DNA of 64,000 bases from positions 5,979,001 through 6,043,000 of the forward strand of contig JAYKKT010000046.1 in NCBI GenBank assembly GCA_036023115.1, given 5' to 3'. The notes under the pieces were generated by a model. That model saw only the letters and a program-made list of their open reading frames with translations, searched no databases and had not been told where the DNA came from. How positions within the stretch are numbered: position 1 is the stretch's first letter; the number at the start of each line of letters is the position of its first letter. Source of the stretch: Brasenia schreberi. Its lineage: Eukaryota; Streptophyta; Magnoliopsida; Nymphaeales; Cabombaceae. Positions 24,525 through 36,405 of the stretch are shown piece by piece. Position numbers and translations under genes: made by a program.

Positions 24525-24525
<1 letters not shown>
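16929..24525 (-). CDS. RPL29: Plastid large-subunit ribosomal protein L29 precursor
   Basis: This nuclear gene encodes bacterial-type uL29 of the chloroplast 50S subunit, which sits near the peptide exit tunnel. Exon 1 is 24199-24525 and exon 2 is 16929-17099. Together they give 165 residues. The splice is phase 0 (donor GTGCGT, acceptor CATAG) and joins RRMRKR to IARMLTIKRE. Residues 1-55 look like a chloroplast transit peptide: rich in Ser, Arg and Leu, few acidic residues. The L29 core follows, with VVDLKGELFMLRLQ and ARNEFKSSEFRRMRKR. The tail (RSIVVRPPPSLRK) matches plant plastid L29. I chose the ATG at 24525 because it precedes the transit peptide and follows a (GA)n leader; upstream in-frame residues are repeat-derived. 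The intron is about 7.1 kb because a whole hAT transposon (18002-23360) lies in it. A small TRLTV duplication occurs near residues 40-54. Confidence 0.88.
18267..18610 (+). repeat. 178-bp tandem repeat in hAT 5' region
   Basis: Two imperfect units start at 18267 and 18445, each beginning GTTCTGAACC and containing CTTGCA-ATTAGGGCTTCT-like and AGCACCAGGCCCGCC blocks. Both contain two copies of a (G/A)GTGAGT motif that looks like a splice donor. The region is CT-rich and precedes the transposase, so it is probably leader or promoter sequence of the transposon. Confidence 0.75.
19303..21628 (+). pseudogene. hAT transposase (DUF659/hAT-C type), inactivated
   Basis: A single frame starting MADNRKGKGVSIG can be followed from 19303 to 21279. 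It carries the N-terminal BED-like region, a DUF659-type core (GISIVSDRWSDIQRHPLINF, IITDNVANYKSAG, FWTSCVAHSLNLAL) and hAT C-terminal dimerisation sequence (DPLDWWACYG). After an intron-like gap, NPKEYHLDDNQDFYT follows at about 21500 and the frame ends at 21628. Stops interrupt it at 19447, 19627, 19765, 19879, 19900, 20176 and 21277. Six are single-codon changes at positions where Trp, Gln or Arg would fit. The one at 20176 falls in a 28-bp duplication. No functional protein can be made from this copy. Confidence 0.85.
20145..20200 (+). repeat. 28-bp tandem duplication in transposase
   Basis: The two units 20145-20172 and 20173-20200 are identical and each begin AATTAAAACTGCAGG. The duplication brings an in-frame TAA (20176-20178) into the transposase. 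Confidence 0.9.

Positions 24526-24566
<41 letters not shown>
24526..24566 (-). repeat. (CT)n tract in RPL29 5' leader
   Basis: An uninterrupted CT run on the plus strand (GA on the coding strand) abuts the RPL29 start codon, preceded by GT and G runs. Its position makes it part of the 5' UTR. Length variation here could affect expression; that is inference. Confidence 0.75.
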
Positions 24567-24571
<5 letters not shown>

Positions 24572-27520
24572 GGGGGGTTCTGTTGCCCTGTGGATAACGC
24601 GACCGGATTGAGGCGTTCTCGCATCAAGAACCAAAAGAAAAATCCATATTGGATCTGGCCCGATCTATATAGGAGAGGAGATGACTCAGGTGGCAACGTT
24701 AGACCCCACTCGATAACCCAACCCGAACCTGGTATGAAAAATCCGTGTTCGAGTTAGGAGTTAGGTACGGCAGACCGAGTCTGACTCTGACAAAACTGAC
24801 CCTAAAAGGGTAGGTTCGGGTTTGGGTTGACCTAGACTAGACACAAACCTGACCAGAACTGTAGATATTTATTATATTTTATAATTTTGTATTTATAAAA
24901 ATATATTTTACATTTTACACGCACAAGTGCGTGTGTATATATATATAACAAGAGTGATTAGACTTATATCCATGCTAATTTGGACAAAGATATATTATGT
25001 AGATTAAAGAGCCAAAATTGTTTTTTAAAGGACAAAAAGTACATTGGACAACATGTAGTTTTCTATTTCTTACTTTTTTAACCTAAATCATTTGTCTAGC
25101 TAATCTCAAAATTGTATAGATGTCCGACACAATGAAAGTCTAACAACTTTCACTCTTTTTATAAGTTACTACGAATAAATGTAGATCTATGATATACATT
25201 ATACATATATTAGATACTTATCACATATTATATATATACAAGCACACACACAAAAGCATATATATACACACATAAAGAGAGAGGGAGAGAAAAACTTTAA
25301 TATACTTATCATGTTATACACTTGTTCTGTTTCTTAAAATCTCAACTATCCATGGATAGTTGAGTTTAAAAGTACATACATATGTATTTTAAGCTATACT
25401 TGATTCACAAATTTACTTTTTACTTTTTACTCAATCATCAATCTCGTAATACTGATGGTTAAGTTTTTTTTTAAACAGATAAGCATATAAGGTGGCAAGT
25501 GGCAAGCATACTAGATGATTAAGTTTTTTTCTTTCAATTATTTATTCAAAGAGATGGATGATTAAATTAAAAAATAAGCATAAACATGCGAATCAAGTAC
25601 GTGAAAATGCATTTCTATGAATTCTCAACCAGTAATCGATGATTAAGAATTTTAAAGATATTGAATGTGCATATTAAGACTCTCTATATATAAATTTCTA
25701 CATATGGGTTGTACCCGAGTCAACACAGACCTGACCGAACCCATCCCAAGTCGGGTCTCCGAAGAGGACCTGAATAACAATTCGAGTCAAGTCCGGGTCA
25801 ACGTGTTTTTTATCCAAACGTAAGGCCACCCAACCTGAACCCGACCCACTAAGCCGATTTGCCACCCCTAGACGTGGATTTTATTTTCTCGTTACAACAG
25901 GAGGCCGAATCTGCGCGCTGCATAGCCTCCGAAAGCAAACCGACCTGCATGCAACGGGGGAGCTCTGCCTCTGCCAGACGAGCTAACGTTTGGGTGCATT
26001 GCGCTTTCGGTCCTTATTGTGGCCTTGTCAAGCTATGGGATATCCAATACCGGTTCGACGCAGGATCCAAGAGCAGTTAAGATCCAATGCTTTGACCTGC
26101 AAACGGCGAAAGACGTGGTTTGCAAGACCAAATTTGATACGTATTTCAAATCCTTTTTTACCAAATTTGTGTATACCTCTCACATTGCTACCATGTCCAT
26201 GTTGATAGTAAATGATTGATCCATAACCGAGCAACAATTTCATGTATATATGTTTAATATGCTTATCATGTTATATACTTGTTATATCATTTAACATCTC
26301 AATCATATATCTCAAAATTAGACGGTCTAAGTACATGCATGCCTTTCTTTACCTGTTCTTGAACCACGTGCATGCCTTTTGCTTTTGAACTTTATCATCA
26401 TCTCGTAGTGCTTGATGTTTAAAATCTCAAAAATAAACAAGCATATTAGACTCGCTATATATACACACACATTGGGCTTGTTACATCTTTAAAATCTTAA
26501 CCATCAAACCTTAGGAAATGGATTATTGGATTCAAAAAAATGTAACAAGGCACACACGTATTTTTTGCAAGTATATTTTATTCAGACGTATATCTTTTTC
26601 TTTTAAACTCAACACCAGTTTAGCTTTTCCAAGAATGGACAAACATATAAAATGATAAGCATACATATATATAATGTTTGGTATCTGGTAGTAAATCCAA
26701 ACAAATTTGGTTGGTATTTGAATTTTAAAAATAAAAAAGTATACTTGAATGCACATATAGTAATCAGCATCTGCCATAATGTCTCTTTTATATTATCCCA
26801 GTTTTGTTATTTTTTCATGACAGAATAGGATTAGACCAAAGGTTGATCGAGTTACATTAACATCTAAAAATCCACATCCTTCATTACTTATGTCTATCCT
26901 ATGCTATTCTGACCTTACAAGCAGTGGCAGAACTATCCATGGGCCAGGTGAGGCCTTGCGGGAAACCCTAAAAATCCATAAATGCAATACAAGCAGTCTC
27001 ATTTTTCTGAAAATTTATATAGGCTGCCTCACCTGACTTATCACCCATTCATCTGACTTATCACCCATTTGGACTTTGCCTCACCCCAAGAACGTTTTTG
27101 AGGTAAGCTACTGCTTTGCAACATCCCTTTAACCCGTGCTCAGCTCGAAGTCGTTCAACATATCTATATGGTTGATGAACAATCATAAGTTTGACATCTC
27201 ATGTGTTCTTACTTTAGGCTCTCACAATTCCACAAATCAATCCAATTACAGCTAAAACACACCACCCATTCCTGTTCACGGGAGAGCAAAGGTTATCCTC
27301 TTCAGGCAATTTCAATAGGGTGGAGATGGTTTTGCATGAACGTGAACCAAATGGAACATCACGAACTTTGTAAGAATCAAATAATAATACTTAATCCTAC
27401 CAGAATAACACAAAGGCGAAGATGATTAATCAATATCCTAGTTCAAAAGCAATCAGTTTCACAAACTGCAAAGCACGAGACAAAACAAAAGTCAAATGCG
27501 GCATCCTTAACCTACAAAAC
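24567..27520. other. Intergenic DNA with hAT-like terminus
   Basis: No gene is recognised. Degenerate GGGTT/GGGTC motifs occur at about 24745-24870 and 25705-25871. The second tract ends in a sequence whose complement reads CTAGGGGTGGCAAATCGGCT (25852-25871), which resembles a known kind of plant hAT terminus and recurs at 54946. The rest is AT-rich with short CA and TA runs. The right end is the region downstream of the FKF1-like gene. Confidence 0.5.
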
Positions 27521-27655
27521 TCAATCTGGTTTGCTCACCAGGGGTAGTTCATGTAGCTCATTCAGTATCCATTCTTCGCCTGTGTGACAGCCCAGGACAA
27601 AGACTCGGGTTCCTCCGACCACGCAAGTAATATGACCCCATGCAAACTTCGGCTG

Positions 27656-29212
<1,557 letters not shown>

Positions 29213-29383
29213 TCATTCACAGAAAACGCAACTAGAACCGACCAAAGAAACAGAGAACCTAGCAGAGGAGAGGAGAGAAGATGACCATGCCTTATATAAA
29301 GAGACATTGAATTCATTCACCCAAGGATCTCTGCCTTATTTCTCAGTTGCCGTTCTTCGCTTCCGGGTTGCCAGTGTAACACC

Positions 29384-31390
29384 GGCTTTTAGCGTCCCGC
29401 CTCTCTCTATATATATAGAGAGAGAGAGGAGGGGTAAATACATAATCTTTCTATAAATATGTTTACCATTCAATAAATGATTAAGAAGATAAAATACTCC
29501 TTTTTATTTTTTCATATCTATACATTTCAATGTTCGTGTAATGCCAATTGAACGGTCAAAATATTTATCACCCTAAAACATTTAAACATGTTAAGAATAC
29601 ATGTGCATGCACATGTATGTATATGCACCAATCGATATAGTAGATGTTCTAATATTTACTATCTTTATTCTAGATAAGATTCCAAAAAGTTGGCTATAAC
29701 TCAAATCAGCAGTTGGCATATGCTATAGTTGACATATATTAGCTAGTTTTGATGCTAGCTTGTGCTAGATGTTGTCATGCTTTCTCACTGAGTTGAATAG
29801 GAGGGTCATTATCCACATCTAGTATTGTTTAAAAGTTAATCCATATGCTTCTTTTAATTACCTTTTCAATAACAATAACAACAACTATTAAGCTTTTTCC
29901 CCATACTAGATGGGGTCATCTACATTGATTTTTTGTTTCCACATAGTCTTATTATGTGTCATACTAGCATTTAACTCAATAATCATTTTTTATAGTTTCT
30001 TTCCAACACTTTTGTAGTTGTACTCTTCCGCTTTTAATATTTTTAGAATCTAATTTTTCGTGTCTTTTTACAGGAGCTCCTTTGGTCATCTTTCTAAGTA
30101 TCCAAACCATCTTAAACGATTTTCTATCATTTTATTCTTTATTAGTGCTACTCCCAATTGGTTCCTAATAACCTCATTATATATACGATATTTTCTTATG
30201 TGACAACTATCCATCTCAACATCTTCATTTTTACTACCGACATCTTTTGTACATGTTTATTATTAATTGCTCAATACCCAAAATTATAAAATATAGTATG
30301 TCTAATTGTTGCTCTATAATATTTACCTTTCAATTTTAATGGTTTCTTCATATCACATAATATCTCATACCCCTCTCTATTTTAACCAACCGACATTAAT
30401 TATATGTGTAACATCTTCATCAATTTTTTCATTACTTTAAAAAATTGACCCTAGGTATTTAAAACTTTCTTATGAGGGATGCATTGTGTATCAATTTTAA
30501 TTTCTAAGTCTTCTAAAGTACCCAAATGATTAAACTTATATTTCATATACTTTGTCCTTTTTCTAATAAATCGAAAGACTTTACTTTCTAACATTTCTCT
30601 CTATAGTTTCAATTTTCTATTAACTTTTTCCTTAGACTCATCTACTAACACAATATCATGCACAAATAACATGATCCAAGATACTTCATCTTGAATATAT
30701 TTTGTTAACTCATCAACAACCAATATAAACAAATATGAATTTAAAGTTGATCTCTGAATCCTTAATGAGTCCTCATACAAGTTTTTGCACCATCATGCAT
30801 GTGTCTTATAAGATTTATGTATGTCAATAGGATACATCTATTTTTCAAGGTTCTCTAAAGAACATCTCTTAACACCCTATCATAAGCCTTTTCTAAATCA
30901 ATAAATATCATATGAATGTTTTTCTTTTTTGCTCTAAAATGTTCCATAAGATGTCTCAATAAGTTAATAACTTCAATAATAGCTTTCTCGGGCATAAATC
31001 CAAATTGGTTCTTTGTTGTACTTGATATTTGTCTTAATATGCATTCAACAATTCCTTCTTATAATTTCATATTATGCCTCACTAACTTAATACCTCGATA
31101 ATTTGAATGATTTTGAATATGTCTCATGTTCTTATATATGGGTTTAATTGTACTCGCTCTTCATTACTCGAGCATCTTTTAGGTTCTTCATATTTCATTA
31201 CCTTTTTAATAAATACATAAATAAAAGAAAATTGTTTTAAATAAATAAAGGAATAAACATTTGAACTAAACCAAAATGTTCAGACCTATCCTTAAATATC
31301 GGGTACAGTGAGGATTAGCCATTAACTGTTCAATATATCCAATTCATAATTAGTCATGGATGTTTAGATCCACTATCTCGCCAATAGTTG

Positions 31391-31435
<45 letters not shown>

Positions 31436-31809
31436 CATATATTAACCTTTACTTTTGGAAGATATTAGTATAATAAGAGTGTTCCTTATATTTTCAATCA
31501 CTCTTATAAATTTCTGAATGACACATATCTTTAATATACATGTATTAGAACTTATAGGATCCCGTTCTCATACATTATATATTTAATGTAAAGCTTGATC
31601 AATATTCTATACTACAATCTCCAAACTAATATCATTTATGCATTTCAAAAGATGAATCGTTGATATTTTAACTTAAAAACAATAACTACACTTATTTTTA
31701 AATGTACTTAGATTCAAAAAGTGCACCAAAAGTATGAGCTCAATGTCATGACGCTCATTGCTATTTGTTGGGAGTTTGATTCTCAAAGGGTACATTGGTG
31801 TGTGTTAGG
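29384..31809. repeat. Large tandem duplication, unit 1
   Basis: This unit begins GGCTTTTAGC and continues through GGGTAAATACATAATCTT, a LINE fragment (29873-31196), a (TA)n tract at about 31391-31428 and a SINE-like stretch. It ends near GGGTACATTGGTGTGTGTTA. The same order recurs at 31990-34393 with a period of 2,606 bp. Its left edge lies about 175 bp upstream of the FKF1-like ATG, and it contains a CT-TA-GA palindrome at 29401-29426. Confidence 0.85.
29873..31196 (-). mobile_element. 5'-truncated LINE with 16-bp TSD (copy 1)
   Basis: The 3' end at the left has (CAA)n-like sequence followed by TTCCCCATACTAGATGGGGT. The body matches the reverse transcriptase region of the LINE at 12.3-13.4 kb but carries many stops. 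A direct repeat ATTACCTTTT(C/T)AATAA flanks it at 29857-29872 and 31197-31212. Confidence 0.85.
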
Positions 31810-31830
31810 CTTTAGCCTCCTCTAGTAAAA
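31725..31830 (+). mobile_element. tRNA-derived SINE-like sequence
   Basis: An A-box-like stretch (ATGAGCTCAATGTCATGACG) is followed about 35 bp later by a B-box-like GGGAGTTTGATTCTC and then GGGTACATTGG. In the second tandem unit (about 34345-34393) the B-box half is kept and the A-box half is lost. Confidence 0.5.
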
Positions 31831-31989
31831 AAAGAATCAAAAGTATCAAAAACAACTTTCAGGTTTTTAGTTCAAATTTCAATTATCCATCTTTTACGTT
31901 AAATGATTAAGTTTTGTTTTTTGCTTTGCAATGAACTATGTGCTCTCTCTATATATATATAGAGAGAGAAATATTCTCCAACTACAATT

Positions 31990-32014
31990 GGCTTTTAGCA
32001 CCCTGCTTCTCTCT

Positions 32015-32054
<40 letters not shown>

Positions 32055-33945
32055 AGAATGGGGTAAATACATAATCTTTTTATAAATATGTTATCGTTCA
32101 ATAAAAGATTAAGAAGATAAAATACTCTTTTTTATTTATTCTTATTGAACATCTATACATTTCACTATTTGTGTAATGCCAATTGAACGATGAAAATGTT
32201 TATCACCGTAAAACATTTAGGCATGTTAAGAATACATGCGCACACACGTGTGTATATGCACCAATCCTTATAATGGATGTTCTAATATTTACTATCCTCA
32301 TTATAGAGAAGAATTCAAAAAGTTGGCTATAGCTCAAATCATTAGTTGGCATATACTAGCTAGTTTTGATGCTAGCTTGTGCTAGATGTTATCATGCTTT
32401 CTCGTTGAGTTGAATAGGAGGATCACTATCCACTTCTACTATTGTTCAAAAGTTAATCCATACACTTCTTTTAATTACCTTTTCAATAACAACAACAACA
32501 ATTAAGCCTTTTCTCATACTAGATGGGATCGGCTACATAGATTCTTCGTTTCCACATAGTCTTATTTTGTGTCATACTAGCAGTTAACTCAATATAAACT
32601 AGATCACTTTTTATAGTTTCTTTCCAATATTTTTGTAGTTATACTGTTTCTCTTTTAACATTTTCACAATCTAATTTTTTATATCTTCCTACCTAAGTGT
32701 ACTTTGGTTATCTTTCTACATGTCCAAACAATCTTAAATGATTTTTCCTCATTTTATCCTCTATTGGTGTTACTCTTAATTGATTTTAAATAACCTCGTT
32801 ATGTGTACAGTCTTTCTTTGTGTGACCACTCATTCATCTCAATATCTTCATTTATACTACGTACATCTTTTGCATATGTTAATTATTAAATGCCCAATAT
32901 TCAGAACCATAAAACATAGCATGTCTAATTGTTGCTCTATAATATTTAGCTTTTAACCTTAATGGTATTTTCGTATCACATAGAATACCTAATACTCCTC
33001 TCCATTTTAACCAACCAACATTAATTCTATATTGAACATCTCTATCAATTTTTCTATCACTTTGAAAAATTGACCCTAGGTAAAATGATCAAACTCATAT
33101 TCCATATATTTTGCATTTGTTTTACTAAGTTAGAAACCTTTACTTTCTAACGTTTCTCTCCATAGTTCTAATTTACTATTAACATTTTCTTTACACTATC
33201 CACTAACACAATATCATCTTCAAATAACATGCACCAAGGTACTTCATCTTGAATATGTTTTGTTAACTCATCAATGACCAATATAAATAAATATGGACTT
33301 AAATTGATTCCTGATTTAATACAATATTAACTTCAAAGAAGTTTGTCAATCCTTGATGAGTCTTCATACAGGTTTTTTGCACCATCGTACATGTATATAA
33401 ATTTATGTATGTCAATGAGATACCTCTATTTTTCATGATTCTTCAATAAATATCTCTTCAATAAATATCATATGAATGTTCTTATGTTTTTGCTCTAAAA
33501 TGTTTTATAAGATGTTTCAATAAGTGAATCGCTTCAATAGTAGATCTATTAGGCATGAATCCTAATTGGTTCTCTGTTGTATTCGATATTTGTCTTAACT
33601 TATATTTGATAATTCTTTCTCATAATTTCATAGTAAGACTCATTAACTTGATACCTCGATAATTCGAATAATTGTGAATATCTCCCTTTTCTTATATGAG
33701 TACAATTGCACTCGCTCTCCATTTCTCCGGCATTTAGGTTCTCCATATTTCATTACCTTTTTTAATAAATACATAAATAAAAGAAGAGAGTTTAAAATAA
33801 ATAAAGGAATAAACATTTGAACTGAACCAAAATTTTCATATCTATCCTTAAATATCAGCTACAGTGAGGATTAACCGTTCAATATATCCAATTCAAAATT
33901 ACTCCTAGATGTTTAGATTCACTATGCGGCCAATAGTTGATATAT

Positions 33946-34023
<78 letters not shown>

Positions 34024-34393
34024 CAACCTTTACTTTTGGAAGATATTGGTATAATAAAAGTGTTCCATATATTTTCAATCACTCTTATAAATTTATGAAT
34101 GACACATATCTTTAATATACATATATAAGAGTGTTCCTTATATATTTAACGTAAAGCTTGATCAATATTCTATACTATCATATCCAAACTAATATCAGTT
34201 ATTCATTTCAAAACATGAATGACTATCATATCCAAACTAATATCGGTTATTCATTTCAAAACATGAATGGTTGATATTTTAACTTAAAAAATAATAACTA
34301 TACTTGTTTTTTAAAGTGTACTTAGATTCAAAAAGTGCACCAAGAGCATTAGTTGGAAGTTTGATTCTCAAAGGGTACACTGGTGTGTGTTAA
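31990..34393. repeat. Large tandem duplication, unit 2
   Basis: This is the second unit, colinear with 29384-31809, again starting GGCTTTTAGC. It differs by many substitutions, a longer (CATA)n(TA)n tract at 33947-34021 and a local duplication near 34160-34270 (TATCATATCCAAACTAATAT repeated). The 180 bp between the units (31810-31989) contains another CT-TA-GA palindrome at about 31944-31968. Confidence 0.85.
32490..33751 (-). mobile_element. 5'-truncated LINE with TSD (copy 2)
   Basis: Same insertion as copy 1, duplicated with its host unit: (CAA)n then AAGCCTTTTCTCATACTAG at the left. It is flanked by ATTACCTTTTCAATAA at 32474-32489 and ATTACCTTTTTTAATAA at 33752-33768. It is slightly shorter than copy 1 because of internal deletions. 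Confidence 0.85.
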
Positions 34394-36405
34394 ACATTTT
34401 ACATTAACGTGTAGCATTTGTGGTGCCGTCAGGTCCCATTTTGACGCGTTCGGACCCACAGCGAAGGCACTAAAAGATCAAATCCACACTGGCCATTGGT
34501 CACACTTGGCGCCCGTGGGGGCCGACGCTGCCACATTGGAGAAAGAGTCATTGGCGGCAAACAAGAGAGTAACAATTAACTGATGAATTTACTCAAATGA
34601 CCAAACTGAGCATGAAAATAGGGTCTTCCTCCACGACCGGTTGAGTGACCAATCATGGAATCCCACGGGTGGAAGTAGATCGAGTCAGGTACCGAATTCC
34701 GAGCAAGCTACACTTTTAGGTAGTTATATATATAATCTAAAAATATTATATATATACACGTGTATATGAGTTACTCCAGCACTTTAACCTTCCCTCTCTC
34801 CCTAACGATATCGCCAGGCACACCTTTGCGTAATCGGAATCGTCCTCGTCGCTTATTTTCCTCTAGGCGTAAGCGAAAGGAGGACGAAGCCGGTTGCCGG
34901 CAACGATTAACACAAACCAAAGACTTTTAGGCAGCGGTCGGCTTTCTCCGGCTTCATTTCCTCATTGTTTTGATGTAAGACGTTTTCTGTTTCGGACCTT
35001 TTTTTGAATTTTTTATAGTTAGCGCAGTGATCCAAGTGAAGTCTTTTTTGGTGTTTCCTTTGATTTTCTTATTTATTTCTTTGCCAAGGTAGCGAATTTG
35101 CACGTCTATTTGCTCATTTTCGTTTCTTCTTTGAACCATCGTGCCGTCTAACCACGGCTCGACGGGTTTAAGGCAAACACTTGGCCGTATTTTTGCTGTA
35201 CCGTCTCCATCTCCATCTTGGCTTTGGCTTTGTGCATCATGGTTTTTATGACACGAGGGTGAAGCTTCAAGCTTGTCCGGTTCGCTTACAAGACTCGGTA
35301 TACTTATTACCCGTAAAGGGTTTTCATAAGGTGGTACACTTATCCTTTTAGCGAAGAGCATCATGCTGCCATCTGATGGGTGGGTGAGTGAAGCAGATTC
35401 GAGGCTGGCCAGAGTTGCCACTCTCTCTCTCTCTCTCTCAACGACTCTGGATTCTTCCGGAGTCTCTCTGGTTTCTCGCTTTTGCGAGACCAGAGAGCAC
35501 AGACAGGGAGAGAATAGGGAGGAAGAAAGAGAGAGTGGGGAAGCAGAGAGAAGAGAGAGGGATCCTCTCCCTCGTCGGAGGATGAGACTTTCGTGTCCTC
35601 TTGACCTGAGCGTGAATGAGCCGCTGGTCTCGGCCCTTGGGTCCAGCCCACCGGCGGAGGATCGTTCCATGGCTTGAGTTCTCTCAGACAGGGACGATCT
35701 TGAGGTTGTCGAACAGAGGGATTTGAGAGAGGATCCTCTCTCGTCGGCAGTAAGCTGAGAGAACAGAGGGATCCTTTCTTCCGAGGCGGTTGTGACACAG
35801 GGATTCTGCCTCTTCCGTTTCTGGCAGACAGTCGCCTTTGACGTCCCCTTGTCATCTTCCTTTGAGTTGGTTTCCAACCGACTTTACATGACAGGAAGTT
35901 TTCTTTTACTCCTTCTTTTCCTTTTTTTTTTTGAAAAACAAGTATTCTTACGCCGGGAACATTTCCGGCGTTTTCCCTTTTTTTGAAAAACAAGACGCCG
36001 GGAACATTTCCAGCGTTTTCCGACAGACTTTTTATTTTGAACAGAAAAGCTGTGTACCTGATACGATTCAGCAAGGAGTCAACCTGGTGCTCTGATACCA
36101 CTGAAGCATAATCGAGGCGTGCCGGATTTGCAGTAGAAAGCCGAAGTGCTGATCATGAAGAAGAAAGGAAGAAGAAAAGGGAGAATCAGCTAGGGAAACC
36201 AGTTACCTGTAGAGGGTTTTCATAGGGAAGATTTTTGTTTTTTGTTTTTTATTGATTTGTTTGCTGTATACTAACATATATTTAGACCCGGCTTCTCATC
36301 CCTGTGATTTCCACTCTTGACTTTCCGTTAAAGTTATATCTCAACTGCTAAGGTTTGATTCATTGTTTTGATTTCTTGATTTCTAGTCGGATTTGCACCT
36401 CTCTC
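34394..36405. other. Region upstream of the response regulator
   Basis: Nothing here translates to a protein I recognise, although long minus-strand frames (34954-35877 and 35361-36101) run through CT/GA-rich sequence. At about 36087-36098 the plus strand reads GGTGCTCTGATACCA, the reverse of a tRNA-Met primer site, and ACCTGTAGAGGGTTTTCATA at 36206 resembles ACCCGTAAAGGGTTTTCATA at 35310. This hints at the remains of a minus-strand LTR element. A 26-bp GC-rich repeat occurs twice at 35951-35976 and 35996-36021. The last part must contain promoter and 5' UTR of the downstream gene. Confidence 0.45.
35951..36021. repeat. GC-rich 45-bp direct repeat with hairpin
   Basis: CGCCGGGAACATTTCCGGCG followed by TTTTCC occurs at 35951 and, with one mismatch, at 35996. 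The first copy folds on itself (CGCCGG, 8-base loop, CCGGCG). It lies about 400 bp upstream of the response-regulator ATG. Confidence 0.7.

Noticed and set aside
24209..24757. A 182-codon plus-strand frame over RPL29 exon 1
   Set aside because: It is the antisense shadow of the L29 exon and the CT tract; the minus strand gives a clear L29 protein.
34954..36101. Two long overlapping minus-strand frames (307 and 246 codons)
   Set aside because: They are Ser/Arg/Glu-rich because of CT/GA repeats, match no family I know and overlap each other in different frames.
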